Positions 39,201 through 49,125 of a stretch of DNA of 64,000 nt are shown piece after piece (positions within the stretch are counted from its first letter, which is position 1; each line of letters starts with the position of its first letter). The stretch is from an uncultured Sulfitobacter sp. (lineage in GTDB: Bacteria; Pseudomonadota; Alphaproteobacteria; Rhodobacterales; Rhodobacteraceae): NCBI RefSeq assembly GCF_947497275.1, contig NZ_CANMFS010000001.1:248001-312000 (forward strand), read 5' to 3'. The notes under the pieces were generated by a model that saw nothing but the letters and a program-made list of their open reading frames with translations, did no database searches and was not told where the DNA came from. The translations under genes were made by a program, and so were the position numbers.

Positions 39201-40889
39201 ATGAGCGAGCCAGGCCGCTCTTTTTTGTCACAACAGATGACGTCGGCTGTTACCAGCTGCCGGATCGGCTGGCGCGTCCTGCGCCATAAGGGACCAAGCA
39301 AGGTTACCTTCTGGTTTATCGCCTTGTTGATCGGTATTGCGGCGGGCTTTGCCGCCCTCTTTTTCCGCAAGGGCATTAACCTGTTGCAGGAAACGCTTTA
39401 CGGCACCGACGATGTCCAGTTCCTGCACAGTTTCGTCACCGGACTGGAGTGGTACTGGATTGTTCTGATCCCGACGATCGGGGGTCTGGTCACCGGATTG
39501 ATATTGCACAACTTTACGAACGACGCGCGGGTGCGGGCGGTGGGGGACGTGATCCTGGGTGCGGCGTTGCACGAAGGGCGGGTGGAAAAACGTGCGGGTA
39601 TCGCATCGGCCCTCGCATCACTGGTGACGCTTGGAACGGGCGGATCGTCGGGGCGCGAGGGACCTGTGGTGCATCTGGCCGCCGTCATCTCTGCCTGGGT
39701 TTGCGTGCGGATCAATGCGGACGGGATCACCGGGCGCGATCTGTTGGGCTGCGCCGTCGCGGCGGCGGTATCGGCGAGCTTCAATGCGCCAATCGCCGGG
39801 GCGTTGTTCGCGCTTGAGGTGGTGCTGCGCCATTTCGCGGTCCACGCCTTTGCGCCCATCGTGATCGCCAGTGTCGCGGGCACCGTGATCAATCGGATCG
39901 AATTTGGCGGGGTGACGGAGTTCAAGCTGCCAACCAGCGGAGATTTGCAATTTTACGTGGAGTTGCCTGCGTTTCTGCTGCTGGGGCTGACCTGCGGTCT
40001 GGTCGCCGTCGCGTTCATGCGCGCGATCTTCTGGGCGGACGACGTGGGTAATCACATCCAGGCGCGCAGCAAACTTCCGCGCTGGACTCGCCCGATGGTC
40101 GCGGGGGTTTTGCTGGGGGTGATCGCGCTGTGGTATCCTCACATCATCGGCGTCGGGTACGAGACGACGTCCCTGGCCCTCACCGGCGCGCTCAGCTTGC
40201 ATGAAGTGGCGGTGTTCGCGGTGCTCAAGGTTGTCGCGGTGGCGATCACGCTGGGGGGCCGCATGGGGGGAGGCGTGTTTTCGCCGTCATTGATGGTGGG
40301 GGCGCTGACCGGGCTCGCGTTTGGTCTGATCGCGACCGGCATATTCCCTGATGTATCGGGTTCTACCTCGCTCTATGCGCTCGCGGGCATGGGGGCGGTC
40401 GCGGCGGCGGTTCTGGGCGCACCCATATCGACGACGCTGATCGTGTTCGAACTGACCGGAGACTGGCAGACCGGACTTGCGGTGATGGTCGCGGTCAGCA
40501 TTTCGACCGCACTGGCCTCCAATATCGTTAACCGCAGTTTCTTTCTGACCCAAATCGAGAGGCGGGGCATCCACTTGGCGGCGGGTCCGCAGGCCTATCT
40601 GCTGGCCATATTTACGGCCGCGAAAACGATGCGGGGACCCGACCACCCGAAAGCGGCGGACGAGCAGCAATGCTGGGAAATGATCGGTGACGGGATCTAT
40701 GTCGATGGGGCCGCGACCCTCGAAGCGGCAATGCCGCTTTTCGAGCAGGCTGGTGTGCCGTTCATTCCCGTCGTCACATTATCTGCGGATGCCGCCCCGC
40801 CCGAACTACTGGGCGCACTGTTTCACGTCGATGCCTTGCGGGCGTACAACCGGGCGCTGGCCGCTACTGCTGCCGAGGAACATTCCTGA
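39201..40889 (+). CDS. ClC-family chloride channel or transporter
   Basis: A 562-residue membrane protein with about 12-14 hydrophobic segments. The anion-path motif GSSGREGPVVH is near residues 147-157, ASFNAPIAGALFALEVVLRHF follows, and GGRMGGGVFSPSLMVGALTG and GAVAAAVLGAPISTTLIVFE complete the selectivity filter. The glutamate in GREGP is the gating residue of ClC exchangers and channels. About 100 residues follow the membrane part, where a CBS pair is often found; here only one weak CBS-like segment is visible. A ribosome binding site GAGGGAAG supports the start. Confidence 0.92.
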   Translation: MSEPGRSFLSQQMTSAVTSCRIGWRVLRHKGPSKVTFWFIALLIGIAAGFAALFFRKGINLLQETLYGTDDVQFLHSFVTGLEWYWIVLIPTIGGLVTGLILHNFTNDARVRAVGDVILGAALHEGRVEKRAGIASALASLVTLGTGGSSGREGPVVHLAAVISAWVCVRINADGITGRDLLGCAVAAAVSASFNAPIAGALFALEVVLRHFAVHAFAPIVIASVAGTVINRIEFGGVTEFKLPTSGDLQFYVELPAFLLLGLTCGLVAVAFMRAIFWADDVGNHIQARSKLPRWTRPMVAGVLLGVIALWYPHIIGVGYETTSLALTGALSLHEVAVFAVLKVVAVAITLGGRMGGGVFSPSLMVGALTGLAFGLIATGIFPDVSGSTSLYALAGMGAVAAAVLGAPISTTLIVFELTGDWQTGLAVMVAVSISTALASNIVNRSFFLTQIERRGIHLAAGPQAYLLAIFTAAKTMRGPDHPKAADEQQCWEMIGDGIYVDGAATLEAAMPLFEQAGVPFIPVVTLSADAAPPELLGALFHVDALRAYNRALAATAAEEHS

Positions 40890-40896
40890 CGGGCGA

Positions 40897-41241
40897 TCAG
40901 ATGCGTTCGACCGTTATTTCGTCCATTGGGTAGAACGCCATGTGATCCTTGATCCGTGCCACCGCCTCTTTGGGGTCTTCATATGACCAGACCGCGTTTT
41001 CCAGCGTGCGGCTCTTGGTGACAACGGAATAGTGGTTCGCCACGCCCTTGTGCGGGCATTCCGTGGTCTTGTCGCTGGCGTCGAAAAAGGCCACGGCAAT
41101 GTCTTCGCGCGGGAAATAGATCACCGGCGGGTAGTCACCCTCGACCAGTTCCAGCGCATTGTTGCTCTCTCCCAGGACGGCGCCGCCTGCACGCACGGTA
41201 TAGGTGCCCTCAGCCTTGCGGATGGTAATGTTATTGGCCAA
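40897..41241 (-). CDS. DUF427 domain protein
   Basis: A 114-residue protein of the DUF427 fold (YegP/ARMET-like tunnel). The typical pattern YFPREDIAVAFFDASDKTTE then CPHKGVANHYSV and WSYEDPKEAVARIKDHMAFY is complete. The function is unknown; some members bind small molecules. It ends seven bases from the end of the ClC gene and is preceded by the aminopeptidase P gene 33 bases upstream on the same strand. Confidence 0.9.
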   Translation of the reverse strand: MANNITIRKAEGTYTVRAGGAVLGESNNALELVEGDYPPVIYFPREDIAVAFFDASDKTTECPHKGVANHYSVVTKSRTLENAVWSYEDPKEAVARIKDHMAFYPMDEITVERI

Positions 41242-41274
41242 CTGTTCTCTCCCCCGACCTATCGCTGTAGCGCC

Positions 41275-43065
41275 TCAAAGCGGCGCCGTTGCCGCATCTA
41301 ACCACCGTTTCGCAGCGGGTGTAACCCGTGGTCCGATATTAGTAGCCACCTGCGCGTGATAGTCATCAAGCCATGCGCGCGCGTCACTGTCCAGCATCTC
41401 GGCGACGATCAGACGTCGGTCGATCGGCGCGAAGGCGAGGGTGCGCCAGTCGAGCATCGCCCGGTGCGCATCGCCGCCGGGCAGAGCCGGTGCGTCCTGC
41501 ACCACAAGCAGGTTTTCAAGACGGATGCCAAAGCCGCCTTCGCGGTAATATCCCGGCTCGTTGCTCAGTATCATGCCGGGTTGAAGCGGCACCTGACTGA
41601 TCCGGCTCAGTCTCTGCGGGCCTTCGTGGACACTCAGGTAGGCGCCGACACCGTGGCCCAGGCCGTGATCAAAGTCCTGACCGGCAAGCCAGAGCGGCAT
41701 CCGCCCGATGGCTTCGATATGACAGCCGGCAAGTCCCGCAGGCCAGCGCAAACGGCTCATCGCGATCATGCCCGCCAAAACACGCGTAAAGGCGGCGCGC
41801 GCTTCCTCGGGCGGTGGTCCGATGGCCACGGTTCGGGTAATGTCGGTCGTCCCGTCCAGATACTGACCACCGCTGTCGATCACGATCAGATCGCCGCTTT
41901 GCAGCGTGCGGTCGGTTTCCTCGGTCACGCGGTAATGCATGATAGCGCCGTTCGGCCCGCTTCCGGCGATGGTTTCAAAGCTGATGTCCTGCAACATGTC
42001 GTCACGGCGCCGAAGTTGCTCCAACTGCGCGACCACCTGCGTCTCTGTGATGCTGGCGGGAGGCTGCTGGTCGAGCCAGTACAGCATTTCGACCATCGCA
42101 GCACCGTCACGCAGATGCGCAGACGCTGATCCTTCTATTTCGGCGGCATTCTTGCACGCCTTGGGCAGCGCGCAAGGCTCAACACCGGTTACGCCGCGCG
42201 CACCGAGCTTGTCGCCAATAATCCGGGGTGCAGTACCCGCATCTATCCGCACAGGACTTTCCAACGCCGTCAGCGCATCCAGAAATGTTTCGGGCGCATG
42301 AATGGTTACGTCCGGCCCCAGGTGCGCTTTCATCCCGTCGAACTTCGTCGGAATAGCGTAAAGGTCGACCTTGCCCGTCACATGCAGCACCGCAAACCCG
42401 TGGACCACTGGATTGCGCTCGATATCTGTGCCGCGGATGTTCAGAAGCCAGCAAATGCTGTCGGGCAGGGTGATGACGGCGGCTTTCTCTCCAGCCTGCG
42501 CCAGTGTCGCCGCAAGCCGCGCCCGCTTCGCTTCATGAGGCTCGCCCGCGAATTTCAAAGGATGCGGGCGCGCCGGGTGGTTCGGCGGTGCGGGCTGGTC
42601 CGGCCAGATCTTATCGACCAGATTCTCGCTTTGAACCAGCGTTATGCCGCTGCCGGCAAGCGCGGCCTCCGCTTGGGAAATCTGTTCGACGGTATGCAGC
42701 CATGGGTCATAGGCAACGCGCCCGCCCTGCGGCAACTGCTGGCGCAGCCAGGCCGACATCGACGTCTCGGGCCAGGGAACGGGAATGAACTCGGGTGCGA
42801 CCTGCGCCTTGACCTGCGTGCGGTAGCGGCCGTCAATGAAAACCCCCGCGCTGTCCTGCAATGCGATGCAGAAACCGGCGGACCCGGTGAAACCGGTCAA
42901 CCACGCCAGCCGGGCATCTCGCGGAGCGACGTATTCGCCCTGATGTGCGTCCGCGCGGGGCACGATAAACCCGTCCACGCCTTCGCTTTCAAATACGTCG
43001 CGCAGAGCGGCAAGCCGGGGCGGCCCCTGTTCGGGCCGCGCAGTGACATTGAATGTCTGAAGCAT
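41275..43065 (-). CDS. M24 aminopeptidase P family protein
   Basis: A 596-residue metallopeptidase with two creatinase-type N-terminal domains and a C-terminal pita-bread catalytic domain. Metal ligands: VIDSGGQYLDGTTDITRTVA (two aspartates), the histidine region FDHGLGHGVGAYLSVHEGP, SNEPGYYREGGFGIRLENLL (glutamates). Such proteins remove N-terminal residues next to proline using two Mn2+ or similar ions. Length fits the long, three-domain eukaryote-like form. Ribosome binding site AAAGGAA supports the start. It lies in the same direction as cobS and cobT but 42 bases apart, so co-transcription is possible. Confidence 0.93.
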   Translation of the reverse strand: MLQTFNVTARPEQGPPRLAALRDVFESEGVDGFIVPRADAHQGEYVAPRDARLAWLTGFTGSAGFCIALQDSAGVFIDGRYRTQVKAQVAPEFIPVPWPETSMSAWLRQQLPQGGRVAYDPWLHTVEQISQAEAALAGSGITLVQSENLVDKIWPDQPAPPNHPARPHPLKFAGEPHEAKRARLAATLAQAGEKAAVITLPDSICWLLNIRGTDIERNPVVHGFAVLHVTGKVDLYAIPTKFDGMKAHLGPDVTIHAPETFLDALTALESPVRIDAGTAPRIIGDKLGARGVTGVEPCALPKACKNAAEIEGSASAHLRDGAAMVEMLYWLDQQPPASITETQVVAQLEQLRRRDDMLQDISFETIAGSGPNGAIMHYRVTEETDRTLQSGDLIVIDSGGQYLDGTTDITRTVAIGPPPEEARAAFTRVLAGMIAMSRLRWPAGLAGCHIEAIGRMPLWLAGQDFDHGLGHGVGAYLSVHEGPQRLSRISQVPLQPGMILSNEPGYYREGGFGIRLENLLVVQDAPALPGGDAHRAMLDWRTLAFAPIDRRLIVAEMLDSDARAWLDDYHAQVATNIGPRVTPAAKRWLDAATAPL

Positions 43066-43107
43066 CGCTGGTTCCTTTGATTGACAGCCGTGTTGACGTG
43101 CGGCGGA

Positions 43108-44982
43108 TCAGCTGGCGCGCTTGATTCCCATCACGCGCGCCCGTGCGCGCGGATCGCTGTCGAACAAAGAGGCAAGCTGTTCCGTCATCGCCCCGGCCAG
43201 CTGTTCTACATCCGTAATCGTGACCGCGCGGTCATAGTAGCGTGTCACATCATGTCCGATGCCGATTGCCAGCAATTCGACGGCTTTGCGCTTTTCCACC
43301 ATCGCGATCACGTCGCGCAGATGCTTTTCCAGGTAGTTCGCGGGGTTCACAGAAAGCGTGCTGTCGTCGACCGGCGCGCCATCCGAAATCACCATCAGGA
43401 TCTTGCGCGATTCATGTCGCGCCACCATCCGCCGATGCGCCCATTCCAGCGCCTCGCCGTCGATGTTTTCCTTCAGCAGACCTTCCTTCATCATCAGCCC
43501 AAGATTGGGCCGGGTGCGCCGCCACGGCGCATCCGCCGATTTGTAGATGATGTGACGCAGATCGTTCAGACGCCCCGGTCCCGTGGGCCGACCTTCGTTC
43601 AGCCACGCCTCGCGGGCCTGTCCGCCCTTCCACGCCCGCGTGGTGAAACCAAGAATCTCGACCTTGACGTTGCACCGCTCCAGCGTTCGGGCGAGCACAT
43701 CGGCGCAGATGGCGGCGATAGAGATGGGGCGACCGCGCATGGAGCCGGAGTTGTCCAAGAGCAGCGTCACGACTGTGTCGCGGAACTCGGTGTCTTTCTC
43801 GACCTTGAAGCTGAGCGGTGTCGTCGGGTTGGCCACGACCCGCGCAAGGCGGCCTGCATCCAACGTACCTTCCTCGAGGTCGAACTCCCAGGATCGGTTC
43901 TGTTGCGCCTGAAGGCGGCGCTGCAACTTGTTGGCAAGGCGACTTACGGCACCTTTAAGAGGCTCCAGCTGTTGATCGAGATAGGCGCGCAGGCGCTCAA
44001 GCTCGACCGGCTCGGCGAGATCTTCGGCGCCTACGACCTCGTCGTGATCGCTCAGATAAACAGCATAGTTCGGGTCCGCGTCCGATACAGGTTGCGGGGC
44101 AGGCGGCTCCATCGGGGCTTCGCCATCGGGCATTTCCGCCTCTTCGCCAAGCTCCTGATCGGCCATATCGTCCATCGACACCTGGGCCTGGCTCGCATCC
44201 TGCTGCTCTTCCTGACTTTGCTCGGGTGACGCGTCGGCATCATCCTGATCCTGTTCGTCCTGACCGGTGCTGTCGGGGTCCTGCTCCTCTTCGGTGCCTT
44301 CCTCGGCCTCGTCCTCTAGGTCGTCGTCGGCCCCGTCAGGATCATCACCCAGTTGATCGGCATAGCCCAGATCGGTGATGATCTGCCGCGCGAATTTGGC
44401 GAAAGCGGTTTGATCGGCAAGGTTCTTGTCGAGATCACCCAAGGTTCCCCCCGCCTGATCCTCGATATAGCCGCGCCAAAGCTCCATTACGTTTTCAGCA
44501 CCCTCCGGCATGGGGCGACCGGTCGCCAGATGGCGCACGAGATATCCCGCCGCCACGGCCAAAGGCACATCCGAAGCCTGGGTTACCTGATCGTAGCCCT
44601 TGCGCAGGGCCTCATATTTGATCTTGGCGTCGATGTTCCCCGCCGTACCGGGCATATCGCGCGCGCCCATCGCCTCGCAGCGCGCGGTTTCCATTGCTTC
44701 GTACAGATCGCGCGCCATCTCTCCCTGCGGCTGATACCGCGCGTGGGTCTGGCCGTTGTGGTAGCGTCTGTTCAACGCCAGCGCATCCGCCGTGCCACGG
44801 GCCAGCAACACCTCATCTCGCGTCATGCGCCGCGTGACCTGAGGCAAGCGCATAGCATCACCCGACAATCCGGACGGATCAACGGAATAGCTGACCGTCA
44901 GCTCGGGATCGTTCGCCATCACCTTGGAGGCTTCGGCCAAAGCCTTTTTGAACGCGTCCGCAGGGTTGTCAGATTTGGTCAT
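43108..44982 (-). CDS. cobT: Aerobic cobaltochelatase subunit CobT
   Basis: A 624-residue AAA-partner subunit of the CobNST enzyme that inserts cobalt into hydrogenobyrinate a,c-diamide in aerobic cobalamin synthesis. An N-terminal CobT domain (about 1-210) is followed by a highly acidic linker of roughly 85 residues (aspartate and glutamate runs around 215-300), and then a von Willebrand A domain with the metal site DNSGSMRG at 410-417. AGAGGG before the ATG supports the start. cobS is upstream, 140 bases away, but cobN is not in the window. Confidence 0.95.
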   Translation of the reverse strand: MTKSDNPADAFKKALAEASKVMANDPELTVSYSVDPSGLSGDAMRLPQVTRRMTRDEVLLARGTADALALNRRYHNGQTHARYQPQGEMARDLYEAMETARCEAMGARDMPGTAGNIDAKIKYEALRKGYDQVTQASDVPLAVAAGYLVRHLATGRPMPEGAENVMELWRGYIEDQAGGTLGDLDKNLADQTAFAKFARQIITDLGYADQLGDDPDGADDDLEDEAEEGTEEEQDPDSTGQDEQDQDDADASPEQSQEEQQDASQAQVSMDDMADQELGEEAEMPDGEAPMEPPAPQPVSDADPNYAVYLSDHDEVVGAEDLAEPVELERLRAYLDQQLEPLKGAVSRLANKLQRRLQAQQNRSWEFDLEEGTLDAGRLARVVANPTTPLSFKVEKDTEFRDTVVTLLLDNSGSMRGRPISIAAICADVLARTLERCNVKVEILGFTTRAWKGGQAREAWLNEGRPTGPGRLNDLRHIIYKSADAPWRRTRPNLGLMMKEGLLKENIDGEALEWAHRRMVARHESRKILMVISDGAPVDDSTLSVNPANYLEKHLRDVIAMVEKRKAVELLAIGIGHDVTRYYDRAVTITDVEQLAGAMTEQLASLFDSDPRARARVMGIKRAS

Positions 44983-45122
44983 GCAGCCCTCTCAAGCAAA
45001 AAGTAACGTCTGTTTCGCAGGTTTCATGCTTTGCGTCAAAACACGCCTTATCCTTACGAGATACCGCCCGGAACCCCGCCACCGGTTTGCGGGGCTCCGG
45101 ACGAGGGAAGCGACGACAAGGC

Positions 45123-46109
45123 TCAACCGAGGCTCAGGCTTGCCGCGCTTTCAGGGAGTTCCTCGTCGAACAGGCGCTGATAGAATTCGGCCACTGTCTG
45201 ACGTTCCAACTCATCACATTTGTTGAGGAAACTCAGTCGGAATGCGTAGCCCACGTTCTTGAAGATCTCGGCGTTCTGCGCCCAGGCGATGACGGTCCGC
45301 GGCGACATCACCGTCGACAGGTCGCCGTTCATGAACGCCGTCCGGGTCAGATCGGCAACGGTAACCATCTGTTTGATTGTCTTGCGACCGGCGGCGGTGT
45401 TGAAATGCGGGTTCTTCGCAAGAACGATCTGCGTTTCCGCGTCGATGCTGAGATAGTTCAGCGTGGACACGAGCGACCAGCGGTCCATCTGACCCTGATT
45501 GATTTGTTGGGTCCCGTGGTAAAGACCCGTCGTATCGCCCAGACCCACGGTATTCGCGGTGGCGAAAATGCGGAAATGCGGATGCGGTGTGATCACCTTG
45601 TTCTGGTCCAGAAGCGTCAGCTTGCCGTCAACTTCGAGAACGCGCTGGATCACGAACATGACGTCCGCCCGGCCCGCATCGTATTCGTCAAATACGATCG
45701 CGGTCGGCGTGCGCAACGCCCAAGGAAGGATTCCTTCCTGAAATTCAGTGACTTGCTTGCCGTCCTTAAGCTTGATCGCATCCTTGCCGATCAGGTCGAT
45801 CCGGCTGATGTGGCTGTCTAGGTTCACGCGCACAGTGGGCCAGTTCAGGCGGCTCGCCACTTGTTCGATGTGGGTGGATTTGCCCGTCCCGTGGTAACCT
45901 TGGATCATGACACGACGGTTGTGGGAAAAGCCGGCGAGGATGGCCAAGGTCGTGTCGGGATCAAACTTGTAGGTGCTGTCGAATTCCGGCACGCGGTCCG
46001 TGCGGTTTTCAAAACCCCGAACGGTCATGTCCGTATCGATGCCGAATACCTCGCGCACCGAGATCTCTTTGGTGGGGGTTGCGTTGAGGTCGAGTGCGCC
46101 GTCAGCCAT
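45123..46109 (-). CDS. cobS: Aerobic cobaltochelatase subunit CobS
   Basis: A 328-residue AAA+ ATPase that forms the ring with CobT. The N-terminus [15 protein letters not shown] is typical, the Walker [10 protein letters not shown] is at 71-79, Walker [12 protein letters not shown] near 182, and the sensor region [20 protein letters not shown] follows. The CobS/CobT pair resembles magnesium chelatase BchI/BchD in layout. A hairpin without a T-run (45069-45098) lies in the gap before cobT. Confidence 0.95.
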   Translation of the reverse strand: MADGALDLNATPTKEISVREVFGIDTDMTVRGFENRTDRVPEFDSTYKFDPDTTLAILAGFSHNRRVMIQGYHGTGKSTHIEQVASRLNWPTVRVNLDSHISRIDLIGKDAIKLKDGKQVTEFQEGILPWALRTPTAIVFDEYDAGRADVMFVIQRVLEVDGKLTLLDQNKVITPHPHFRIFATANTVGLGDTTGLYHGTQQINQGQMDRWSLVSTLNYLSIDAETQIVLAKNPHFNTAAGRKTIKQMVTVADLTRTAFMNGDLSTVMSPRTVIAWAQNAEIFKNVGYAFRLSFLNKCDELERQTVAEFYQRLFDEELPESAASLSLG

Positions 46110-46264
46110 ACTACTACATCCTACTTTTATCTGCCCCGTGGATGGGGCCGTCTTTCGTCAGGTGCAACATATAGCGCGCAGGTTCAAGGGAAAGGCCAAA
46201 AATTGCCTGTCGGGGCGCGGCCGTGTGCCGTTGCAAAGCGGACGCCTTACCGCAGTGCGCCGCA

Positions 46265-46891
46265 CTAGTCGCGGAAATTCCTACTGGCCTTCAACTGGTC
46301 CCACGCCCAGACGACGAGCTGAAGCTGTTCTTCCTGCGAGCGATCGCCACCGTTCATGTCTGGATGAAGAACCTTGATCAAGGATTTGTAGATCTTGCGA
46401 ATTTCCGGTTTGCTCATGTTGTCTTTGGCTTCCAGAACCTCCAGTGCCCGGCGTTCCGTCGGCGGCAGCCGGCGTCCCGCCTGCGGGCCCTTGCCGGGGT
46501 TCTGAGTGGCGTTCGCACCCAACACCTGATGCGGATCCTCGATGCCCAGCCGCGCCCAGGCGCGTTGCTCGGGATCGCCCATCGGTTTGGTCGGTCGTTC
46601 CCACACCTTGCCTTCGGACAACTTTGCATTCATCTCCGCTTCGGTTGTTCCGTCAAAGAAATTCCATCTGTTGTTGTATTCGCGCACATGCTGCTGACAA
46701 AACCAGAAATAGTCATCCAAAACGTCGGGCGCCTTGGGCGCGCGGTATTTGCCCGCCTCCTGACAGCCTTCATGATCGCACAGCCGGGTCGACGTCTCCG
46801 ATGCGCCGGACATGCCCCGCCGGCCGCGTGGGTTCTTCTTCTTGGCAGAAGATACAGACATATCAAAACCAAAGGGATCGTCTTTTCGCAT
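46265..46891 (-). CDS. J-domain (DnaJ-like) protein
   Basis: A 208-residue protein with an unusual order: the J domain is at the C-terminus, with HPD at about 176-178 in LIKVLHPDMNGGDRSQEE. The N-terminal part carries a Cys/His pattern (CDHEGCQEAGKYRAP and FWFCQQHVREYNNRWNFF) that may bind zinc. GAAAGG before the ATG at 46891 supports this start over an upstream GTG. Proteins with this layout precede cobS in other Rhodobacterales genomes, and a chaperone role in assembling the chelatase is a guess from position. It is divergent from bolA. Confidence 0.85.
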   Translation of the reverse strand: MRKDDPFGFDMSVSSAKKKNPRGRRGMSGASETSTRLCDHEGCQEAGKYRAPKAPDVLDDYFWFCQQHVREYNNRWNFFDGTTEAEMNAKLSEGKVWERPTKPMGDPEQRAWARLGIEDPHQVLGANATQNPGKGPQAGRRLPPTERRALEVLEAKDNMSKPEIRKIYKSLIKVLHPDMNGGDRSQEEQLQLVVWAWDQLKASRNFRD

Positions 46892-46985
46892 TGGGGCACC
46901 TTTCCGACTCAGGGCGATCACTCTAAACCTATGGCTGACAGAGGAAAGGGGGCGGCGCGAAAAAATCGCTCCCGTGGGAGGGAAT

Positions 46986-47243
46986 ATGCCGGTCAGGGAC
47001 GAGATCGAGGGTGCCTTGCGCGCCGGGTTTCAGGTGCAGCGGCTTGAAGTGACGGATGTGAGCGAAGCGCACCGGGGGCACGCGGGTTTCCGCGAAGGGG
47101 GGGAGACACATTTCGACGTTTCCATCACCGCACCCGAATTTGCAGGGATGAGCCGTCTGGCACGGCATCGCGCCGTTCATTCAGCACTCGGTCCAGATCT
47201 GATCGCCCGAATCCACGCACTCTCTTTGGATATCAGCTCTTAA
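46986..47243 (+). CDS. bolA: BolA family protein
   Basis: An 85-residue protein with the class II KH-like BolA fold: MPVRDEIEGALRAGFQVQRL, then DVSEAHRGHAGFREGGETHF, FAGMSRLARHRAVHSALG. The conserved histidine in the last stretch is the ligand that pairs with monothiol glutaredoxins to hold a shared iron-sulfur cluster. GGGAGG eight bases before the ATG at 46986 supports the start; the longer reading only mirrors the J-domain gene. It is converging with the DUF4177 gene. Confidence 0.93.
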   Translation: MPVRDEIEGALRAGFQVQRLEVTDVSEAHRGHAGFREGGETHFDVSITAPEFAGMSRLARHRAVHSALGPDLIARIHALSLDISS

Positions 47244-47245
47244 TT

Positions 47246-47713
47246 TCAGGGCTTTGGCGTGTCATCTTCATCCGTTTCAGCCGGAGTCGGATCGGCTTTT
47301 CCGGTAAGGCTGCGCGCGTGCGCAAGGATGCTGAGTGACGAGCCGATGCGGCTGTCGCTCTGGACGTCTTCAACGCCGTTGTCGGGCAACGGGTCGTTGG
47401 GCGTATCGGCTTCGGGGTCGGTCCCTTCCGGTGCCTCCGGGGCAGGAAGCAGCTCGGGTTGGAATGCATCGACATCGCCGTCACGCAGGCGGCGAAACAC
47501 CAGGACATTGCGCCATTCGGTGGTAGATCCAGTCAGGCCGGACCGCTCGATCGAGGGCAGCGTCTCGGCGCGTTGATACTCCCAGCCGTACCCGGAAAGC
47601 CCGTTCATCAGTTCCTGAATCGCGTATGAAAACCGTGCTTCGGATCCGCGTATGCCTTTGCCCTTCAGGCCCTTGGTCGGAGCGGGAACAACCTTGTATT
47701 CATAGCGTGGCAT
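47246..47713 (-). CDS. DUF4177 domain protein
   Basis: A 155-residue protein. The N-terminal 75 residues (YEYKVVPAPTKGLKGKGIRG, IQELMNGLSGYGWEYQRAET, WRNVLVFRRLRD) match DUF4177, a small beta-alpha fold of unknown function. The rest is acidic and proline-rich (about 80-150), probably disordered. It ends two bases from the end of bolA. No ribosome binding site of note. Confidence 0.82.
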   Translation of the reverse strand: MPRYEYKVVPAPTKGLKGKGIRGSEARFSYAIQELMNGLSGYGWEYQRAETLPSIERSGLTGSTTEWRNVLVFRRLRDGDVDAFQPELLPAPEAPEGTDPEADTPNDPLPDNGVEDVQSDSRIGSSLSILAHARSLTGKADPTPAETDEDDTPKP

Positions 47714-47800
47714 GGGCTGGCTTTCGTGGTGTTGTTGCGCGGTTTTAGCGCGCAGAGCCGCAAAAGGGAACCTTCCGGCCCCCGGTCGCGTGCTCGCGTG

Positions 47801-48280
47801 CTATTTGTGCACAATGCCGATCTTTCGGCCCGCACGCTCAGGCTTGGGGTGGTCTTTCTGTGCCTCTTTCATGACCGACAGATTGTGCAGAATGTTCTGC
47901 GGCATCGGAGCCACCTTTGGCACCTCGCCGGATTGATCGACATGCAGCGTCAAGGCTTCGCCTGTCGCGGCCAGCCAGCCATCCTCGTGCCAAAGTTCCT
48001 GAAAAATGTGGAATCGCTTCGCGTCGAAATCGACAAGATGAAAGGTCGACGTCACGACATCGCCTTCGTGCAGTTCGCGCAGATAGCAGATGTGAAATTC
48101 GGCCACGTAGGTCGTGCAACGGGTCTCGTCGCGGTAATCGGGGCCGAAGCCCAGCGCCGGATAGGCCTGATCGGCGCATTTATCCATCAGCACAGAGTAG
48201 TAGGCCATGTTGAGGTGGCCGTTATAGTCGATCCATTCGGGAAGCACGGACATAGGAGCGGAGCGGAATTCGGTCATGAA
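47801..48280 (-). CDS. Hotdog-fold thioesterase family protein
   Basis: A 159-residue hotdog protein similar to acyl-CoA thioesterases of the 4-hydroxybenzoyl-CoA type. WIDYNGHLNMAYYSVLMDKC carries the conserved D-x-N-x-H-x-N pattern near the active site, then YVAEFHICYLRELHEGDVVT and RFHIFQELWHEDGWLAATGE. The start at 48280 (MTEFRSAPMSVLPEWIDYNG) has AGAGG upstream. In Rhodobacterales such proteins are often linked to carnitine or betainyl-CoA hydrolysis; the substrate here is not known. Confidence 0.87.
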   Translation of the reverse strand, partial: FMTEFRSAPMSVLPEWIDYNGHLNMAYYSVLMDKCADQAYPALGFGPDYRDETRCTTYVAEFHICYLRELHEGDVVTSTFHLVDFDAKRFHIFQELWHEDGWLAATGEALTLHVDQSGEVPKVAPMPQNILHNLSVMKEAQKDHPKPERAGRKIGIVHK

Positions 48281-48364
48281 GGCCTCTTGCATGCGGTTTG
48301 TTTGCGCGCAGGGTGCGGCAATCCTGCGCGGGATACAATCAGTGTCGGCGGGAAACAACTTGAA

Positions 48365-49045
48365 CTAAAAGAGGCTTAAGGCATCGACGGCCTGTGGTTT
48401 ATGGTCGGTTTCCCATTGGGCAAGCAGCGCCGCCCCTTGTCCTGTGAAATACTGCGTGTCTCGCACGCAAGTTTGCATACGGTCCAATCGGAAATGACGG
48501 ATTGCGCGCCGCAGGGTGCACCGGGCGGCGAGCACAGTGCTGTCCGCATAGAAAACGAGGGCGAGTGGCCAGATGATGCGGGTGGTCACAGTGTCGGTGC
48601 CATCAGCGTAGGTGATTTTAAGCGCCTGTTCGGCCCGTATTGCGGCGCGGACCAGAGAGGCCGTCGGATCATTGGGCGTGCCCCAACTGGACGCCACAAG
48701 CTGTTGGGTACCCGGCGCGATTGTGCGTAGTTTCCGCGCTGCACTTCGGGCGGCTTTCCACAATCCGGGATCGCCTGTTCGCGCGATCATGGCAAGGCCG
48801 AGGGCCACGGCATCCGCCTCGGAGGTGTCAAGGTTGAGAGGCGGCAGATCGTAACCTGCGCGCATGATGTACCCGACGCCCGCCTCGCCCTGAACGGGGA
48901 CTTGGCGTGCCTGCAAGATCGCCATGTCACGGTAGATCGTGCGGGGCGAGACTTCGAGTGCAACGGCGATTTCTGCTGCGCGGAGAGGGGATTTTGACTG
49001 ACGCAGCATCTGGATGATCTCGAAGAAGCGGTCGGATTTCGGCAT
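48365..49045 (-). CDS. YafY-type HTH-WYL transcriptional regulator
   Basis: A 226-residue regulator. Residues 1-55 are a winged helix-turn-helix (FFEIIQMLRQSKSPLRAAEI, VSPRTIYRDMAILQARQVPV); the rest is a WYL-type ligand domain (VRAAIRAEQALKITYADGTD, TTRIIWPLALVFYADSTVLA, FRLDRM). The start at 49045 (MPKSDRFFE) matches relatives; an ATG at 49111 adds a non-conserved head. It is divergent from a small gene 80 bases away, and an inverted repeat (49064-49081) lies in the shared gap, so control of both genes is likely. Confidence 0.88.
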   Translation of the reverse strand: MPKSDRFFEIIQMLRQSKSPLRAAEIAVALEVSPRTIYRDMAILQARQVPVQGEAGVGYIMRAGYDLPPLNLDTSEADAVALGLAMIARTGDPGLWKAARSAARKLRTIAPGTQQLVASSWGTPNDPTASLVRAAIRAEQALKITYADGTDTVTTRIIWPLALVFYADSTVLAARCTLRRAIRHFRLDRMQTCVRDTQYFTGQGAALLAQWETDHKPQAVDALSLF

Positions 49046-49063
49046 GGGCCCTCGCGTCATTAC

Positions 49064-49081
49064 TAACAAGCTGTTGTCAGC
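49064..49081. promoter_or_regulatory. Candidate operator between the WYL regulator and its divergent neighbour
   Basis: CTAACAA and TTGTCAG are inverted 7-base arms (one mismatch) around AGCT/GCTG in an 18-base stretch. It lies 19 bases before the regulator start and about 45 before the divergent gene, where a repressor of this type would be expected to bind. Confidence 0.45.
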
Positions 49082-49125
49082 AGGGTTGGAGTAGAAGGAG
49101 GGAGGTGTCAATTTAGGAGAGTGTC

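Noticed and set aside
43081-44229. 382-codon plus-strand frame opposite cobT.
   Set aside because: Mirror of cobT, including the acidic linker read backwards as a leucine-rich stretch.
45069-45098. Hairpin between cobS and cobT as a possible terminator.
   Set aside because: Stem is good, but no T-run follows on the minus strand, so it is more likely an mRNA stability element or chance.
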